Positions 26,085 to 37,431 of a DNA stretch of 64,000 nt are shown piece after piece. Origin of the DNA: Timema cristinae (Eukaryota > Arthropoda > Insecta > Phasmatodea > Timematidae); the NCBI GenBank assembly GCA_039000515.1, contig JBCFYV010009882.1, positions 52,937,846-53,001,845 of the forward strand. Reading direction: 5' to 3'. Each line of letters begins with the position of its first letter. Position 1 is the first letter of the stretch. The notes below the pieces were generated by a model. That model was not told the DNA's origin. It saw nothing but the letters and a program-made list of their open reading frames with translations, and ran no database searches. Made by a program: the position numbers and the translations under genes.

Positions 26085-27490
26085 GGCTGCAGTTGAAGAA
26101 GAAATGTACTCATTGAAGAAAAATGAGACCTGGACCCTTAATGAGCTGCCATCAGTAAACGAGCTATCAACTGCAAGTGGGTCTTCAAGATGAAGCAGGA
26201 TGAAAATTGTCATCTTGACAGGTACAAGGCAAGGTTGGTGGTGAAGGGCTGTGCACAGAAGAAAGGGTTTGATAACAATGAAACGTACTCACCCGTAGCC
26301 CATTTAACCTCTGTCAGAACCCTGCTTGTAATTATAAACAAAGAGGATTTAATTGCCTCCCAGTTGGACGTGAAAAATGCATTCCTACATGGAGACCTTT
26401 CTGAAGAGGTGTATATGAAGCAGCCACCTGGCTTCGTAACTAACATCAACCTTGTTTGTAAGTTACACAAGACCCTCTATGGATTGAAGCAGGCACCACG
26501 AGAGTGGAATGCTAAACTTGACAAATTTGTGAATTCTATTGGATTCAAGCAGTCTGAAAACGAAAAATGTATTTACTTCGACTTCAGCAACAGTATAAAA
26601 ACTTACCTTTTGGTTTACGTAGATGACATAATTTTGGCGGGAAACAATCAGCAGAAGTGAATGACATCAAAACATATCTTATGTCAGAATTCGAGATGAA
26701 GGATCTTGGAGGTTTACACAACTTTCTAGGTATAAAAATTGATCAGCCTACTTGAAGAAAGTTCTCAAGAAATTTGATATGGAACAATTCAAACTGGTCA
26801 AGACACCGAATGAAGACAAAAACCACCTGAAATACTACATCAGAGTGCATAATAATAAAAATATCTTACCGTGAGCTTGTTGGTATTTTGATGCATGTGA
26901 TGCTCTATACTCGCCCTGATCTGAGCTTCTCAGTGAATTTCTACAGCAGGTATCAGAGCAATGCAACAGAATCTCACTGGATTGGACTCAAACGAATACT
27001 ATGATACATTCAAGAACACTTGAAGTTGGTCTCTTCTTTCCGAAGAACTGTGATGTCGCCTTACGGGCCTACGTTGATGCTGACTGGGCCAATGACAGCA
27101 ATGATTGTAAATCTCCATCTGGGTACTTTATTTCAAGTTTATGGTGCCACTGTTGGTTGGACTATACGTAAGCAGACTACAGTTGCCCTTAGCTCGAACA
27201 GTTTGTCTCCCTGCCAACCGCTCATCCGACCTACTCTGGTTGAGAAGACTGATTCGGACCTTGGGATCACTATAGAACACCACCAAGGTGTACGAGGACA
27301 ACAGTCCTGCATAAGATGTTTGGATAAATGGGAACATCGAAGACTAAAGAATATTGATGTCAAATACAACTTGTTCGTGATTTGTATTTAAGTGATGTTA
27401 TTGATGTGATTTATTGGAGACAAATGAACAATGTGCTGACAATCTGACAAAGAGTTTGGTTGGAAACAAGTTTGAGTACTTTTGTAATTA
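26085..27490 (+). pseudogene. Copia reverse transcriptase and RNase H
   Basis: The RVT_2-type domain is well preserved at 26190-26660: YKARLVVKG, SQLDVKNAFLHGDL, YGLKQAPREW and the catalytic YVDD at 26616-26627. After 26660 frames shift repeatedly. MHVMLYTRPDLSF at about 26890-26930 and the RNase H start VDADWANDS at about 27070-27098 are still visible. KQTTVALSS follows near 27171. The protein would copy the RNA genome inside particles; this copy is broken. Confidence 0.9.
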
Positions 27491-27574
27491 TATTGGTTTA
27501 ATCAAATGCTGATTCACTAGAGTCTATTTGTATGTATTTAAGGGTAAAAGGGCCTAATTTTGTGGTTGTAGTTG

Positions 27575-27588
27575 AATTGAGGAGGAGG
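27575..27588 (+). promoter_or_regulatory. Copia polypurine tract
   Basis: AATTGAGGAGGAGG lies immediately before the 3' LTR, where plus-strand DNA synthesis is primed. Confidence 0.75.
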
Positions 27589-27776
27589 TTAAAATATGAA
27601 CTTATCTGCAGGGATATTCTAGTTTAGGTTGGTACCATCGTTAAATGTGTCGTTCGTTTTTTTATCTAAATATGTGTCCATGCTTATAAACCTGTGTAAC
27701 AGTTGAGTCATGTTCTTACAGCATGTACTGTTAATTCTAAACCCGTTAATTTTTCTATAAACTGTGTACTCTGACA
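27587..27776 (+). repeat. Copia 3' LTR
   Basis: It aligns with 23327-23516. The first base pair is GG or TG, depending on how the purine-tract junction is read. It ends CTCTGACA and is followed directly by the target duplication TTCCT. Confidence 0.88.
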
Positions 27777-28174
27777 TTCCTTTAGTTTTAAAGGTTTTTT
27801 TTATTTAACATTGGTGATACAAAAGTGTTGTTTACTGTGATTGAAAGGAAAAGTTTGCGGAAACAGTTGCAAAACATCCATCATTGTATAATTTAGAGAG
27901 CCTCTTTACAAGGACAGTCGTTAAGGATAGTGTGTGAACATAAGTAGCAGATCATTAGGAAGATCAAGTAAAAAAAAGGCAAAGATAATTTATTATACCT
28001 AGTAATCTACTTTATACTATGTAAACAGGGTTAAAGTGTTAAAAATATTCATTTGAACATTATTGAACAATATTATTTTTGTAAATATAACATTATTATG
28101 TCTGAAATGGTTATATTATCTATATTATCTAATTTTAATAATTTAATTTACTGTAATTATCTGTTAGTATTTAG

Positions 28175-29095
28175 AGCCCTTTTATGCAGGCGTTTTGTGC
28201 CGCGCGACACACGGCTGCAAAAGCCGTCGCGTTTTCTAAGTCACTGGGATCAAATGAGTCATTTTATGCTCTGCCGTCCGAAAAACTTGCCGTCGCGTTT
28301 TGTAAAACATGCCGTCGTGTTTTATAAAACGCCAGCGACAAAAGACGCTCGAAATAATCTAAGTACATGGTGCCTTATGGCTCCATTTATGCAAACGCGC
28401 CGCTTTTCTGCCGTCCGCTGTCTAGGAATCAGTGCTGGCAACCTTAGCTATTAGACAGGACTAGTTCAGTTTTTGTGGAAGTTTCCAAGCGAGATTGTGT
28501 CGGTTGAATAAATTTTTTCTTTTTCATTTTTCTAAAAAAATGGATGATTTAAATATTGAACGTGTTATAGATGAGGTTAAGCAAAAGAAAGCAATTTGGT
28601 ATTCATCATCGGAGGATTCCAAAAACATAAATCTAAAAAAACAGTCAATGGATAGAAGAAAATGTGAAGTAAAAGATAACCCTTGCACCAAATCTTGCCG
28701 GGTTTGAATCGTTACTTGGAATTTGACAACTAGCTCATAAAACAATGCTGCCAACATTCTAAAGTAATTTAAAAACTTGTCCCTATCATCTCTTAATTTT
28801 CCGTAGAGGTTACGAATGCCCCATCTTCAAATCTTGCTAAGTTGATGGGATAACACCCCAACTTCTTTTCCGTCTTTTCAACGTAATGTTTACTATACGC
28901 AAAATATATGACGCACGGATCCATCTTCCACTTTCTAACATATAAAGGAATTGGCAGCACTGGTTACGATTTGTCCTCCCCACTACTATTATTTTCGACG
29001 GGCGGCAAATGCCGCGTGCGTAAATGAACCTACAAAACGCGACGGCTCTTGCCGTTGTGTGTCGCGCGACACAAAAATGCCTGCATAAAAGGGCT
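28175..29095. mobile_element. DNA transposon with long TIRs, possibly Harbinger-like
   Basis: Inverted repeats of about 60 bp start AGCCCTTTTATGCAGGC at 28175 and end with the inverse GCCTGCATAAAAGGGCT at 29095. The ends hold a nested palindrome GTCGCGCGAC. GCCGTCGCGTTTT-type subterminal repeats are at 28223, 28289 and 28311, with the inverse near 29034-29046. No clean target duplication was found. The GC-rich ends contrast with the AT-rich surroundings. The interior keeps a MADF-like ORF, the accessory protein type of PIF/Harbinger elements, so that class is the best guess. Confidence 0.7.
28541..28707 (+). pseudogene. MADF-like DNA-binding domain fragment
   Basis: From the ATG at 28541 the frame reads MDDLNIERVIDEVKQKKAIW, then YSSSEDSKNINLKKQSMDRR, stopping at 28705-28707. 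The pattern (I/L)I.EV.K...W....YK....K...W matches the first half of a MADF (Myb/SANT-like, Adf-1) domain, although the last tryptophan and the second half are missing. It would bind DNA in the nucleus. Inside a TIR element it is probably the accessory ORF of a Harbinger-type transposon. Confidence 0.5.
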
Positions 29096-29460
29096 TCCCT
29101 TGAACGAAAGATCCATGATACTAAAGTTTGTCTTCTGCTTGCTAGCAAGGGGACAGGTTTAACGATTCTCTCAGTGCTCTTGTGCAAAACAACGTGTCTG
29201 GTGAATAAAGTTTTTTTTTTAAATACTGAAGTATCATACCCCACTTGACTTAAGACACATTTGCATTAAAGGATATACAATTCAGTTTTAAAAGTAATAC
29301 TATACAAATAATAATAAAATCTTTGATATATTAAAATATTTAGCTAACGCCCGTGTTGTTTACATTCTGCCAATACTAAAATATATTTAAAATTGGTTAT
29401 TAACTTATATAATTGTTTCGGAAACAATATTTATTTAAATTTTGATAACTAAAATTAAAA

Positions 29461-29960
29461 AAAGGTAGCTTCAAACTTAATTACATTCATTTGAATGACA
29501 AATTTTGTGTAGTAGTTTTACATTCAAATTATCATTTAGGTTGTAGGCTTGTATGAAGTATTACTATATTACAATGTATTTAAAGTCAGCTCTTAGCTTG
29601 TATAGTCTCTTGCTTTCAGAAGCCATATTAAGTTATATTTTATATTCGTTAACTATAATTAAATAAGTTATAACTTAAAACTTAATTATATGTCTTTGAA
29701 TAACAAACTGTGTTAGTAGTTTTACATTAAAACTATCATTTAGGTTATAAGGCTCGTATTACTACATTACAATATATTTAAAGTTGGATCTCAGCTTGTA
29801 TGATGCGTTCAGAAACCATATTATATTTAATGTTCGTTTAGTGACATAAGGTCGCTAAAAACCTGATTACTTTTGTTCAAATGACAAACTTTGTGTGGAA
29901 GTCTTCCGTTCAAACGATCATTTAACTCATAGGCTTGTGGGATGTATTACTATTTTAGTG
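29461..29960. repeat. Degenerate tandem repeat, ~190-bp unit, 2.5 copies
   Basis: Three units begin near 29461, 29669 and 29852. Each contains TTGAATGACAAA(T/C)TTTGTGT, GTTTTACATT, ATCATTTAGGTT, TATTACTA and, in the first two, CAGCTTGTAT. Divergence is high. It could be a small satellite or an eroded array. Confidence 0.75.
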
Positions 29961-30893
29961 TAGATTGACTTAAATTGAATAAATAAGACATGAGTGATTA
30001 GATTATTTTACTCTTATTAGCTCTTCAAACTTTTTACTACGCATTTATTTCTCTTAACTAATAATACATTGATTTATCTCATATATTTATAAAAATTAGC
30101 CAACAATGTCGAAATGCCATATTGCCTTGTATGTGTGTAGGAGAAAAAGAGTAACCCGAACGTTTAATTCTCTCTTACATAATGGTGTGGATACGACAGC
30201 TCAAAAATATTAGCCGCAGATGTTCATCCAGTTATATTATAGATCAATGCACGTACCTGACACATGGAATAAAACAGCACTGTAAGCCTGGGTCGCGTGC
30301 GGCGGCACCTGTGTCAGCCGTCTCGAAGGAAACGTACCTTAGGCTTATTTAAAGAAAGTCACGTAACTTAATTAACTGAAATTAAAGACGAAAATCCAAC
30401 TTGGATAAAAATGAAAATTTTAAGTCAGATGTGTGTTGGTTTAACACCATATAGTGTTTAAAGTGTCTAATCTTCCTTTGTCTAACATAAAACAATCAAT
30501 AGAAATTGTGTGAGTCGATACTAAATCGTTATATTAATTCATTTGTAATTTTATAGATACAAGTTAATCTATCCAAAATTAGCCTATAACTTAATCTTCA
30601 AAATGGCAACAAAATCTAGGTCATGTTAGGAATTTTAGGTTCATGTATTTTATATAATTGCATCACCATTGATAAATAGACTTAATATTATTATATTTGG
30701 TATAAAAAGCAGGGACAAGATATCATTCCACAATATAGGACTTTCATCTACTACAAAGAAGCAAGGTCCTATTGATGTGAAATGTTTATATATGTACTCT
30801 TATTATTTATATGGCTTAGCGCATACTAAACAAAGATTTACGGGTCGCAATAACAAACCCGAGATAAAATTTAGTAACTAGTTTGTCAAAGAT

Positions 30894-31295
30894 TTAAGGT
30901 GGGATGGAAGAGATGGCAAGAAAAAGCCAGCGTTTTTGCAGTTTTTATGGCAAAACTTTTCTTTTGCTAAAATAAATAAAATATTGCTCCGTTACAAACA
31001 TAGAATATAATTTTCTTCAGACTATAACCTAAAAATTTTTTGATTATTTGTCAAAGGTGTACTGGAATTTAACGACCCCTCTTTCTCTTCCTTTAAAATG
31101 TGTGTTAGATAATGCTGCCATGCTCATTACAGATATTCAGGAACTGTTGATTTCAACAGTGAAGAAAATTAAACTCCGTGTTTTTATTGAAGCAATATTT
31201 GATTTAATTTTGTATAAAGAATATTTTGCCCTAAAAACTACAAAAACACTGTCATTTTCTCGAGTCCACTCCATAATGTACAAAATAAATTTTAA
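30894..31295. mobile_element. Second TTAA-bordered non-autonomous element
   Basis: It begins TTAAGGTGGGATGG and shares TTTTTGCAGTTTTTATGG, AAAATAAATAAAATATT, AATGCTGCCATG and CAGATATTCAGGAACTGTTGA with 22728-23123, in the same order. Its length (about 394 bp inside TTAA) is close to 388 bp for the first copy. The right end is less certain, because the CCACTCCAT motif that best matches the left end sits about 20 bp inside the TTAA. Confidence 0.65.
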
Positions 31296-31654
31296 GGTCC
31301 CATAGTTACCAGTAGGTCGAGCACGGATCTTTTCATTTTGCGCGTCATTACGCTATGACAGCCATCTTAAGACGCGACGCCATAACTGCGAACATGGAAC
31401 GCTATGTCATAAGCGCTATGGAGAGTATGACGACGTGTAAACTTTGATGGGCGCTAGTGTGTGAATAGAGTGAGCTAAGCAACCTTGATAGGTGGCTTAG
31501 CTATGTATATTATACGGTTGGTAGCACCATGAAGTAGTTGAACACCAATAATAATACGTATTAGCTTGACGTGAATTTAAAAACATCGCATGTAAGTTTG
31601 AATAAACTTGATGAACGTAAACAGTTTTAAAAACGTGAAGTGGAGAGAACCGTA

Positions 31655-33110
31655 AAAGGCCATGCAAAGAAGGAAAGCTGTTGGAGATGATGATGACATC
31701 CCAGCTGATCTTCTAGAGGAACTGGAAAACAACGGATTAATGGATCTGATTAAAATTTATAAATAGGATCTACGAAACAGGAGAATGGCCCAAGGACTCT
31801 CTAGCTGTAACCATGGAGGCTCTAAAGAAGAAGAAAAAAGCCAAGATATGCAGTGACCACAAGACATTAGGGTCGCTTCTCATGTGGGGAAGATCGTGGA
31901 AAGAATACTCACAGGTGAATGTAACGCAAACAAGAAAGTTTGATGGAAGAAGACCAATTGGGATTACGAAAAGAAAAAGGAACAAGAGACGCCATCGGTA
32001 CGCTGAGAGTAATTTCATAAAGAGTGATGTAAGTCAAGGAAGAGTTTACATTAGTTTCATTGACTGTCAGAAGATGTTTGATAGAATGAAATGGAAGTAA
32101 CTGATGGAAATACTTAAGAAGATCGGCATCAACTGGAGGGACAGAAGGCTGATTGCAAACCTGTACCTGGGATAGTGGATGAAGGTGAGGCTAAATGATG
32201 GAGAGACTACAGCTTAGAGATAGGAGGAGAAGGAATGAGAAGGGATGCTGTTTGTCACATAATCTGTTCAACTTGTATGGCGAGTGGATGGTCAGGAAAG
32301 TCCTAGAGAAGCGTGATTTCGGATAGGAGAACGCGTTATCAAAACAATAAAATATGCATTATCTAGCATTGCTGGCCAGAAATAAAAATAATTTAAGGAA
32401 ATAGTGGACCGGCTAGGGAGAAGATAGGGCATGTAGATCAACATTGAGAAGTCAAAATTGATGGCGATTTAAAAAAATGAAGAGCCGCTAAAAATCAAAA
32501 TTGTAAACCAGGACTTGAAAACGTAATTAAGTTCAAGTACTGGGAAGTCTGCTGACAAAGATGCTACTGCACTAAAGAAATTAAGTCGAGGATCGCAATG
32601 GCCAAGGAAGCTTTCAATAAGAAGAGGGTACTACTGACCAGCAAGTTGAGTTTGGAACTGAGGAAGAAACTGATGAAATGCTACATTTGGAGCATTGAAC
32701 TGTATGGAGCAGAAACTTGGACTCTTAGGAAGATGAAAATGAAATACTTGGGGAGCTTTGAAATGTGGTGCTGGAGAAGATCTGAGTAGATCAGGTGGAC
32801 AGACAAGGTGACAAATGAAAAAGTCCTTAGAAAAATTGGGTGATATGAAATATATTTTTGATGGGATTCTTCAGCGCAAAGCAATCTGAATCAGACACAT
32901 CATTAGGAGGAACTGTCTTCTGCACGACATCAGAGAAGGAAAGATTGAGGGAAAGAGGTGCTTAGAAAGAAGGAGGATTTGAATACTGGATGACCTGTAG
33001 GAAGTAAGAAAGTTCTGGGAGCTGAAGGAGGAGGCAGAGGACAGAGCGCATTGGAGGTCTAAGTTTCGAGGCGACTGAATTGTATCTCCTTGGAAGAGAC
33101 TCTCTTCAGA
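31655..33110 (+). pseudogene. RTE/BovB-like LINE reverse transcriptase remnant
   Basis: Successive frames give DDDIPAELLEELENNGL (31689), IYETGEWPKDSLAV near 31768, ALKKKKKAKICSDH, YISFIDCQKMFDRMKW near 32050, and NLFNLYGEWMVRKVLEK near 32268. The C-terminal thumb/CCHC-side region follows: KLMKCYIWSIELYGAETWTL (about 32668-32727) and a final KEEAEDRAHWRSKFRGD before 33078. The expected YADD box at about 32350-32375 is altered (reads KYA then LSS), so catalysis is lost. No endonuclease domain is seen upstream: a 5'-truncated LINE copy. Confidence 0.8.
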
Positions 33111-33500
33111 TACTTTACACACAAACAGCCCAAATGATAATCCTGATTTATATCTTCTTTAAAAACTGGAATTATGTCTCCGAAATCCTTAATTGTACCT
33201 CCTCGGAAGAGACTCTCTTCCGATACTTTAAACACAAACAGCCCAAACGAAAATCCTGAATTATATTTCCTTTAAAATCGGAATTATATCTCCGAAATAG
33301 TGAATTGTTCCTCCTTGGAAGAGACTCTCTTCCGGAACTCTACACACAAACATCCCAAATGAGAATCCTGAATTATATATCTTTTAAAAATCGGAATTAT
33401 ACATTCGAAATCCTGAATTGTCCCTCCTCGGAAGAGACTCTTTTCCGACACTTGCATACAAACACCCCAAATGAAAACCCTGAAATTATATCTCTTAAGT
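33078..33500 (+). repeat. Tandem repeat, four ~113-bp units
   Basis: Units start with AATTGT(A/T/C)CCTCCT(T/C)GGAAGAGAC at 33078, 33191, 33303 and 33416. Each contains CACACAAACA(G/T)CCCAAA and AATCCTGAATTATAT. Spacings are 113, 112 and 113 bp. The array begins exactly where the LINE reading frame ends, so it may be part of the LINE 3' region. Confidence 0.9.
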
Positions 33501-34800
33501 GCAGTACTTTATGGTTTAATTTATGCTCATAAATAAAAGTAAAGCGAACATGTTAGAGATGGAATTTAGTTTGTCATAAGACTGCTAGTCAGTGCTAGAT
33601 GACATTACAAGCGACTAACTTTGATTTATGCTTAGTACATCACATGAATAACAAAAGGCAGAATAGGGCAAATTCAATCAAATCATTGTAAATGAAACAA
33701 TTTATAGAGGATTTCTATTTTCGTTTATGTTTGAAAAAATAAAAACCCCATTGTAATATTCGTATGTATTTTAGCATTTTAACGGGAAACATAGGATTTG
33801 TATATTTATAATTATTATGTTTGTATATTTATTAACGCATTCTATGTAACCTCTAATATTTACATCTGTTTTTAATAAATGTATAAATAATATGCCAAAA
33901 GTAAAAATTTAGGTTGCGTGTATAATTAGAGATTTAAAAAGAGTAGTTGATTTTTAGGTCGTACACTAGGTATTTTTCAACCTTTAGCACTAAATTTGAA
34001 TAAAGTTGATTAATATTGTAGGAAATTAACTCTTTAAGAAAACATATTATTTATTTTTATAATGAATTTGAGAAGAAGTAAAAACTAATGTAATGATTTG
34101 ATTTGTCAGCATTCATTGTAAATTTATTATTTTTAGCCTTAGATATTCACTGACTGTGCAGCGGTATTCTTAAATAATGTGATATAATTATGTTTGAGCT
34201 ATTCCCCCCCCCCCCATGCTTCAACTTAACTATAAGACATTGATGAGTATCTTAATTAATCTTTCAATTTCCTGGAGTCCCATTTTAAAATGTTTAGACA
34301 CTTGTAGTTATTTGGATTTAGTATTTTCAAAATTGCCTGCCAAAATTCAGTTTTATACCACACTGGGATGTAGTTGTTTCTATTAGTTCTGTACATTTGA
34401 ACCCCTATGCCCCATTATAATAATACTAAGTGTTCATACATTTTTCCAGTGATGAACTTTGTCGTCGTTTAGTAACCGATTTGGACAACTCCGGTTTTAA
34501 ACGATTTATAATTAGGTCAAACAATGCGGGACGGATTTATTTTTACACAAAAGACAAAAGAAAATACATCTAAATTCTGGTTTGGGTATTAACTTCATCA
34601 TCTCACAACAACAGTACGTCAAGTAGCTACGGTAACAACACTGATGGACAAATATCAGGGTCGAAGAGTTAATTTAGTATTAAGGTAAGTTAACTACTTA
34701 AATATTCACATTAAATTTCAGAAGTCTTATATTAGCCAAAAACCCACCACTTATGTTCCATATGAGTAGCTCCTCTCACTCCTTCGCCTTTCATACTCTA
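33501..34800. other. No gene seen
   Basis: This is AT-rich sequence with a C13 run at about 34204-34216. No family is recognised on either strand. Confidence 0.6.
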
Positions 34801-34810
34801 GAGTCTAGAC

Positions 34811-37423
34811 CAGTGGTTCCCAACCTTTTGTAACCATCTCCCCTTTCTGGAGGTTGACTAACACCTATCGCCCCCTTTTCATTTTCATTGTATGCCTAAT
34901 TTTAATTTGAAGTAGGGTGTAAATAATAAAGCATTTTTATTATTATAAACAATTTTACTACCAAAATATAAAAAAAGCCAAAGCAGTTTTATCTGGTCAT
35001 TCTTGAATAAAATAGAAAAAAAATGTACATTTTTTACAGATTTTTTTTAATTAACAAAGAAGTGAAATAATTAACTAAGATCATTGATGTACATTTAAAA
35101 AAACAGGAGTACATGTTTTCATTTTTAAATTGGAATCTGGAAAAATTAAGAAAGTTGACATTTTAAAATTTGAAAAAATAAATGAAAGTTTGAAAATTTG
35201 TTATTGTTTTATTTTACCTTTTCAATGGCTGCCTTGTGCTTGGTGGATTTCAGTTAAAGCTTGAATATCCGGCTTTATGTTCGTCAAGTTCAGGCGCAAG
35301 TCTCCTTTGAGGCAAATGTCCAACTTATTTCTTTGTTTTGTGAGGAGGCTGGACAACAGAACTAAATCCTTTTTCAACTAAATATGTTGACGGGAACGAG
35401 ATGAGAAGTGGTTCAGTTTTTCCCCACAGTTGTGGATAAGTGTCCGTAATCTTCACCCAGCATAACTCGTAACCGCTCTGCTTGAAAATGATTTTCGCCT
35501 CACAGTCATACTTCAGATCTAGAAACTCTGTCTGCAAAGAGTTATCAAGCTTGTCCACAGCTTCAAACAAGAATGGATATAGTATCCATTCAGGAATTTG
35601 TAACTTGGTCAAATCTTCGTATCATAATTCCATGTCAGTTTTTAACTGGTCAAGGTGATCAGTAAAAATGAGGATTTTGTCTTCTGGGAGTTCAGGAGTC
35701 CCGTTAGCTGACACTGAACACTTTTTAAGGGTTGGAAACAGAATAAGCTCTTTACGGCCAATATTTACCTTGTGAATATCAAACTTGGCGATAAATTTGA
35801 TGAAATAATTCCTTTGGCCTTGATAAGGTTCATCTTGTTTCCTTGAAGCCTTATATTGACTTCGTTAAATTTTTTCAAAAATATCTGTAAGGTACGCAAG
35901 CTCCAACTTGCGTTGCTTCAAATTCTCACTTAAACAGGATCAGACGTGTCGAGAAACCCAGTAACCGTGTCAAATAATTCGAAGAAACGGTGCCAAACAG
36001 TTTCCTTTGGAAAGCCACCTCATGGCCGTATGTAGAAGCAAGCGTTCGAATTCCTCATCATTTTCATCGTAAAGTTGTCGGAACAGACGGTCATTGAGGG
36101 AATTAGCTTTAATCTTGTTGACACCAGTAATGACCAGTTTTAGGGTTTCATGCAGGACACCAGTCAATTTTTTCGCAGCTAAGTGTTGACGATGAATGAC
36201 ATAGTGAATAGTGATGACCTCTGGCACTTCTTTCTTAAGGTGGGCTAGAAACCCAGCATGACGACCTGACATGGCAGGAGCACCGTCTGTTGCGCAAGCG
36301 CTCCGTTTGTTAGGGGAATCTCTTTTTCCTCAAAATAACCTTGTACACTTTAAAATCGACGATCCGTTCGTATCAGTGATCAAAGTTCTAGCAAACAGCT
36401 TTTCCCTCGGTAATTTCCTTTTTTTCATTGATAAACCTCACATAAGCTAATAAAATTGCTTTGTTATCAATCACAGTTGATTCATCAAACTGCAATTTCA
36501 AATTTACTTTTTTTCAACAAATTGGTGAGTTTGGATTCAACGTCTGTGGCTATTTCGTCAATTCACCTGGAAACATATTGTTGCTCAAAGGAACCAATTG
36601 ACTTATCTTATTACTAGGGCCTCGCCTAGCATGATTTCAACAATTTTTTTGGTAGCCCGGGAAAACAAGAGTTTTGCCAATTGTGTGAGGTTTACCACAT
36701 TTAGCGATCAATAAAGACACCTCGTAAGAAGCAAGAGACCTTTGTCAAGATCGGTTGCTCGTTTTTTAAATAATTCACTCACATTAGGCCGTTTAACAGC
36801 TTTAGCTTTGAGGTGTTGAAAATAACTAAGTTCTTTACTCACTTTATCACTGTGTACTCTTGATAAATGATCTTTCATTCGTGAAGGCTTCATGGCTTCA
36901 TTACTAGTAAATGTTTTATCGCACAAAAGATAATGTGGAAACTGCACATTTGGCGGTGACGTGATTAAAACCCAATTTTAAATACTCAGCTGAGTATTGA
37001 CGACACTCTTCTTTTTTAAATCCATTGTGCATGAACTTATACACTTCAAAACAAACGCACAAAAACAGAAAAGACACGCACAAAAACTGATGGTGAGGCA
37101 CACAAAGACTAGTGAAGACTGAAGACGAATGTAGGTCAATGGCAAGTGTGTTGTGTTTGCAGGAGGGGGAGGGGTTGAGTCACCAGTCGCCCGCGCTGAA
37201 CACAACAGGTGGGGGACTGTGAAGAGGGGTGATTGCAGTGAACTAGCCGGTTGAGAATAGCCAGTGACTCGTGCTACCCGGGAACTTCTACTGTACAGTA
37301 CTATTTTAATTTTTCCCCCTTTGAATACTCATCGCCCCCAAATCGCCCCCCACTTATTTATTGCCCCCCTGATAACCCAAATCGCCCACTTGGGGCGATC
37401 GCCCCCAGGGTTGGGAACCACTG
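34811..37423 (-). mobile_element. hAT element, ZBED5/SCAND3-like, with intact ends
   Basis: It is 2.6 kb long, starting CAGTGGTTCCCAACCTTTTG and ending with the inverse AGGGTTGGGAACCACTG. An identical 8-bp target duplication GTCTAGAC flanks it (34803-34810 and 37424-37431), the length expected for hAT. The element carries one transposase on the minus strand. Inverted ends are followed by C-rich subterminal ATCGCCCCC repeats at the right. Confidence 0.95.
35250..37080 (-). pseudogene. hAT transposase, ZBED5-like (frame-broken)
   Basis: On the minus strand the order is complete. The N-terminal segment ends YLKLGFNHVTAK (about 36970). The BED-type finger carries CDKTFTSNEAMKPSRMKDHL and the following HSDK (about 36840-36930). 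The first catalytic aspartate region is LQFDESTVIDNKAILLAYVR (about 36435-36495). DGAPAMSGRHAGFLAHLKKE is at about 36230-36290 and the conserved LLLHTAMRWLSKGN at about 36000-36040. The C-terminal dimerisation block LVEKGFSSVVQ lies at about 35345-35380. The family works as nuclear DNA transposase, with some domesticated relatives. Frame breaks occur between about 36290 and 36700 and near 35600-35970. Confidence 0.9.
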
Positions 37424-37431
37424 GTCTAGAC

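Larger units (their letters stand above)
23327..27776 (+). mobile_element. Copia (Ty1/copia) LTR retrotransposon, structurally complete
   Basis: The element is about 4.45 kb with ~190-bp LTRs at both ends. A 5-bp target duplication TTCCT is present at 23322-23326 and 27777-27781. A primer-binding site follows the 5' LTR and a purine tract precedes the 3' LTR. The order gag, protease, integrase, reverse transcriptase, RNase H (integrase before RT) defines the copia superfamily. The single gag-pol frame is interrupted by many indels and a few stops. The LTRs differ by roughly a dozen small changes by eye, so the insertion is old or the sequence is noisy. Confidence 0.93.

Noticed and set aside
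28837..29244. 135-codon minus-strand ORF as a gene
   Set aside because: It spans the GC-rich terminal repeat and flank of the element at 28175-29095 and has no family resemblance; the forward MADF-like frame is more convincing.
30240..30345. GC-rich stretch with CGTACCT near both ends, possible small TIR element
   Set aside because: The pairing is short, and no target duplication or related copy is visible in the window.
33078..33500. CRISPR-like array (regular repeats with spacing)
   Set aside because: Units are contiguous 113-bp tandem copies without unique spacers, in a eukaryotic genome.
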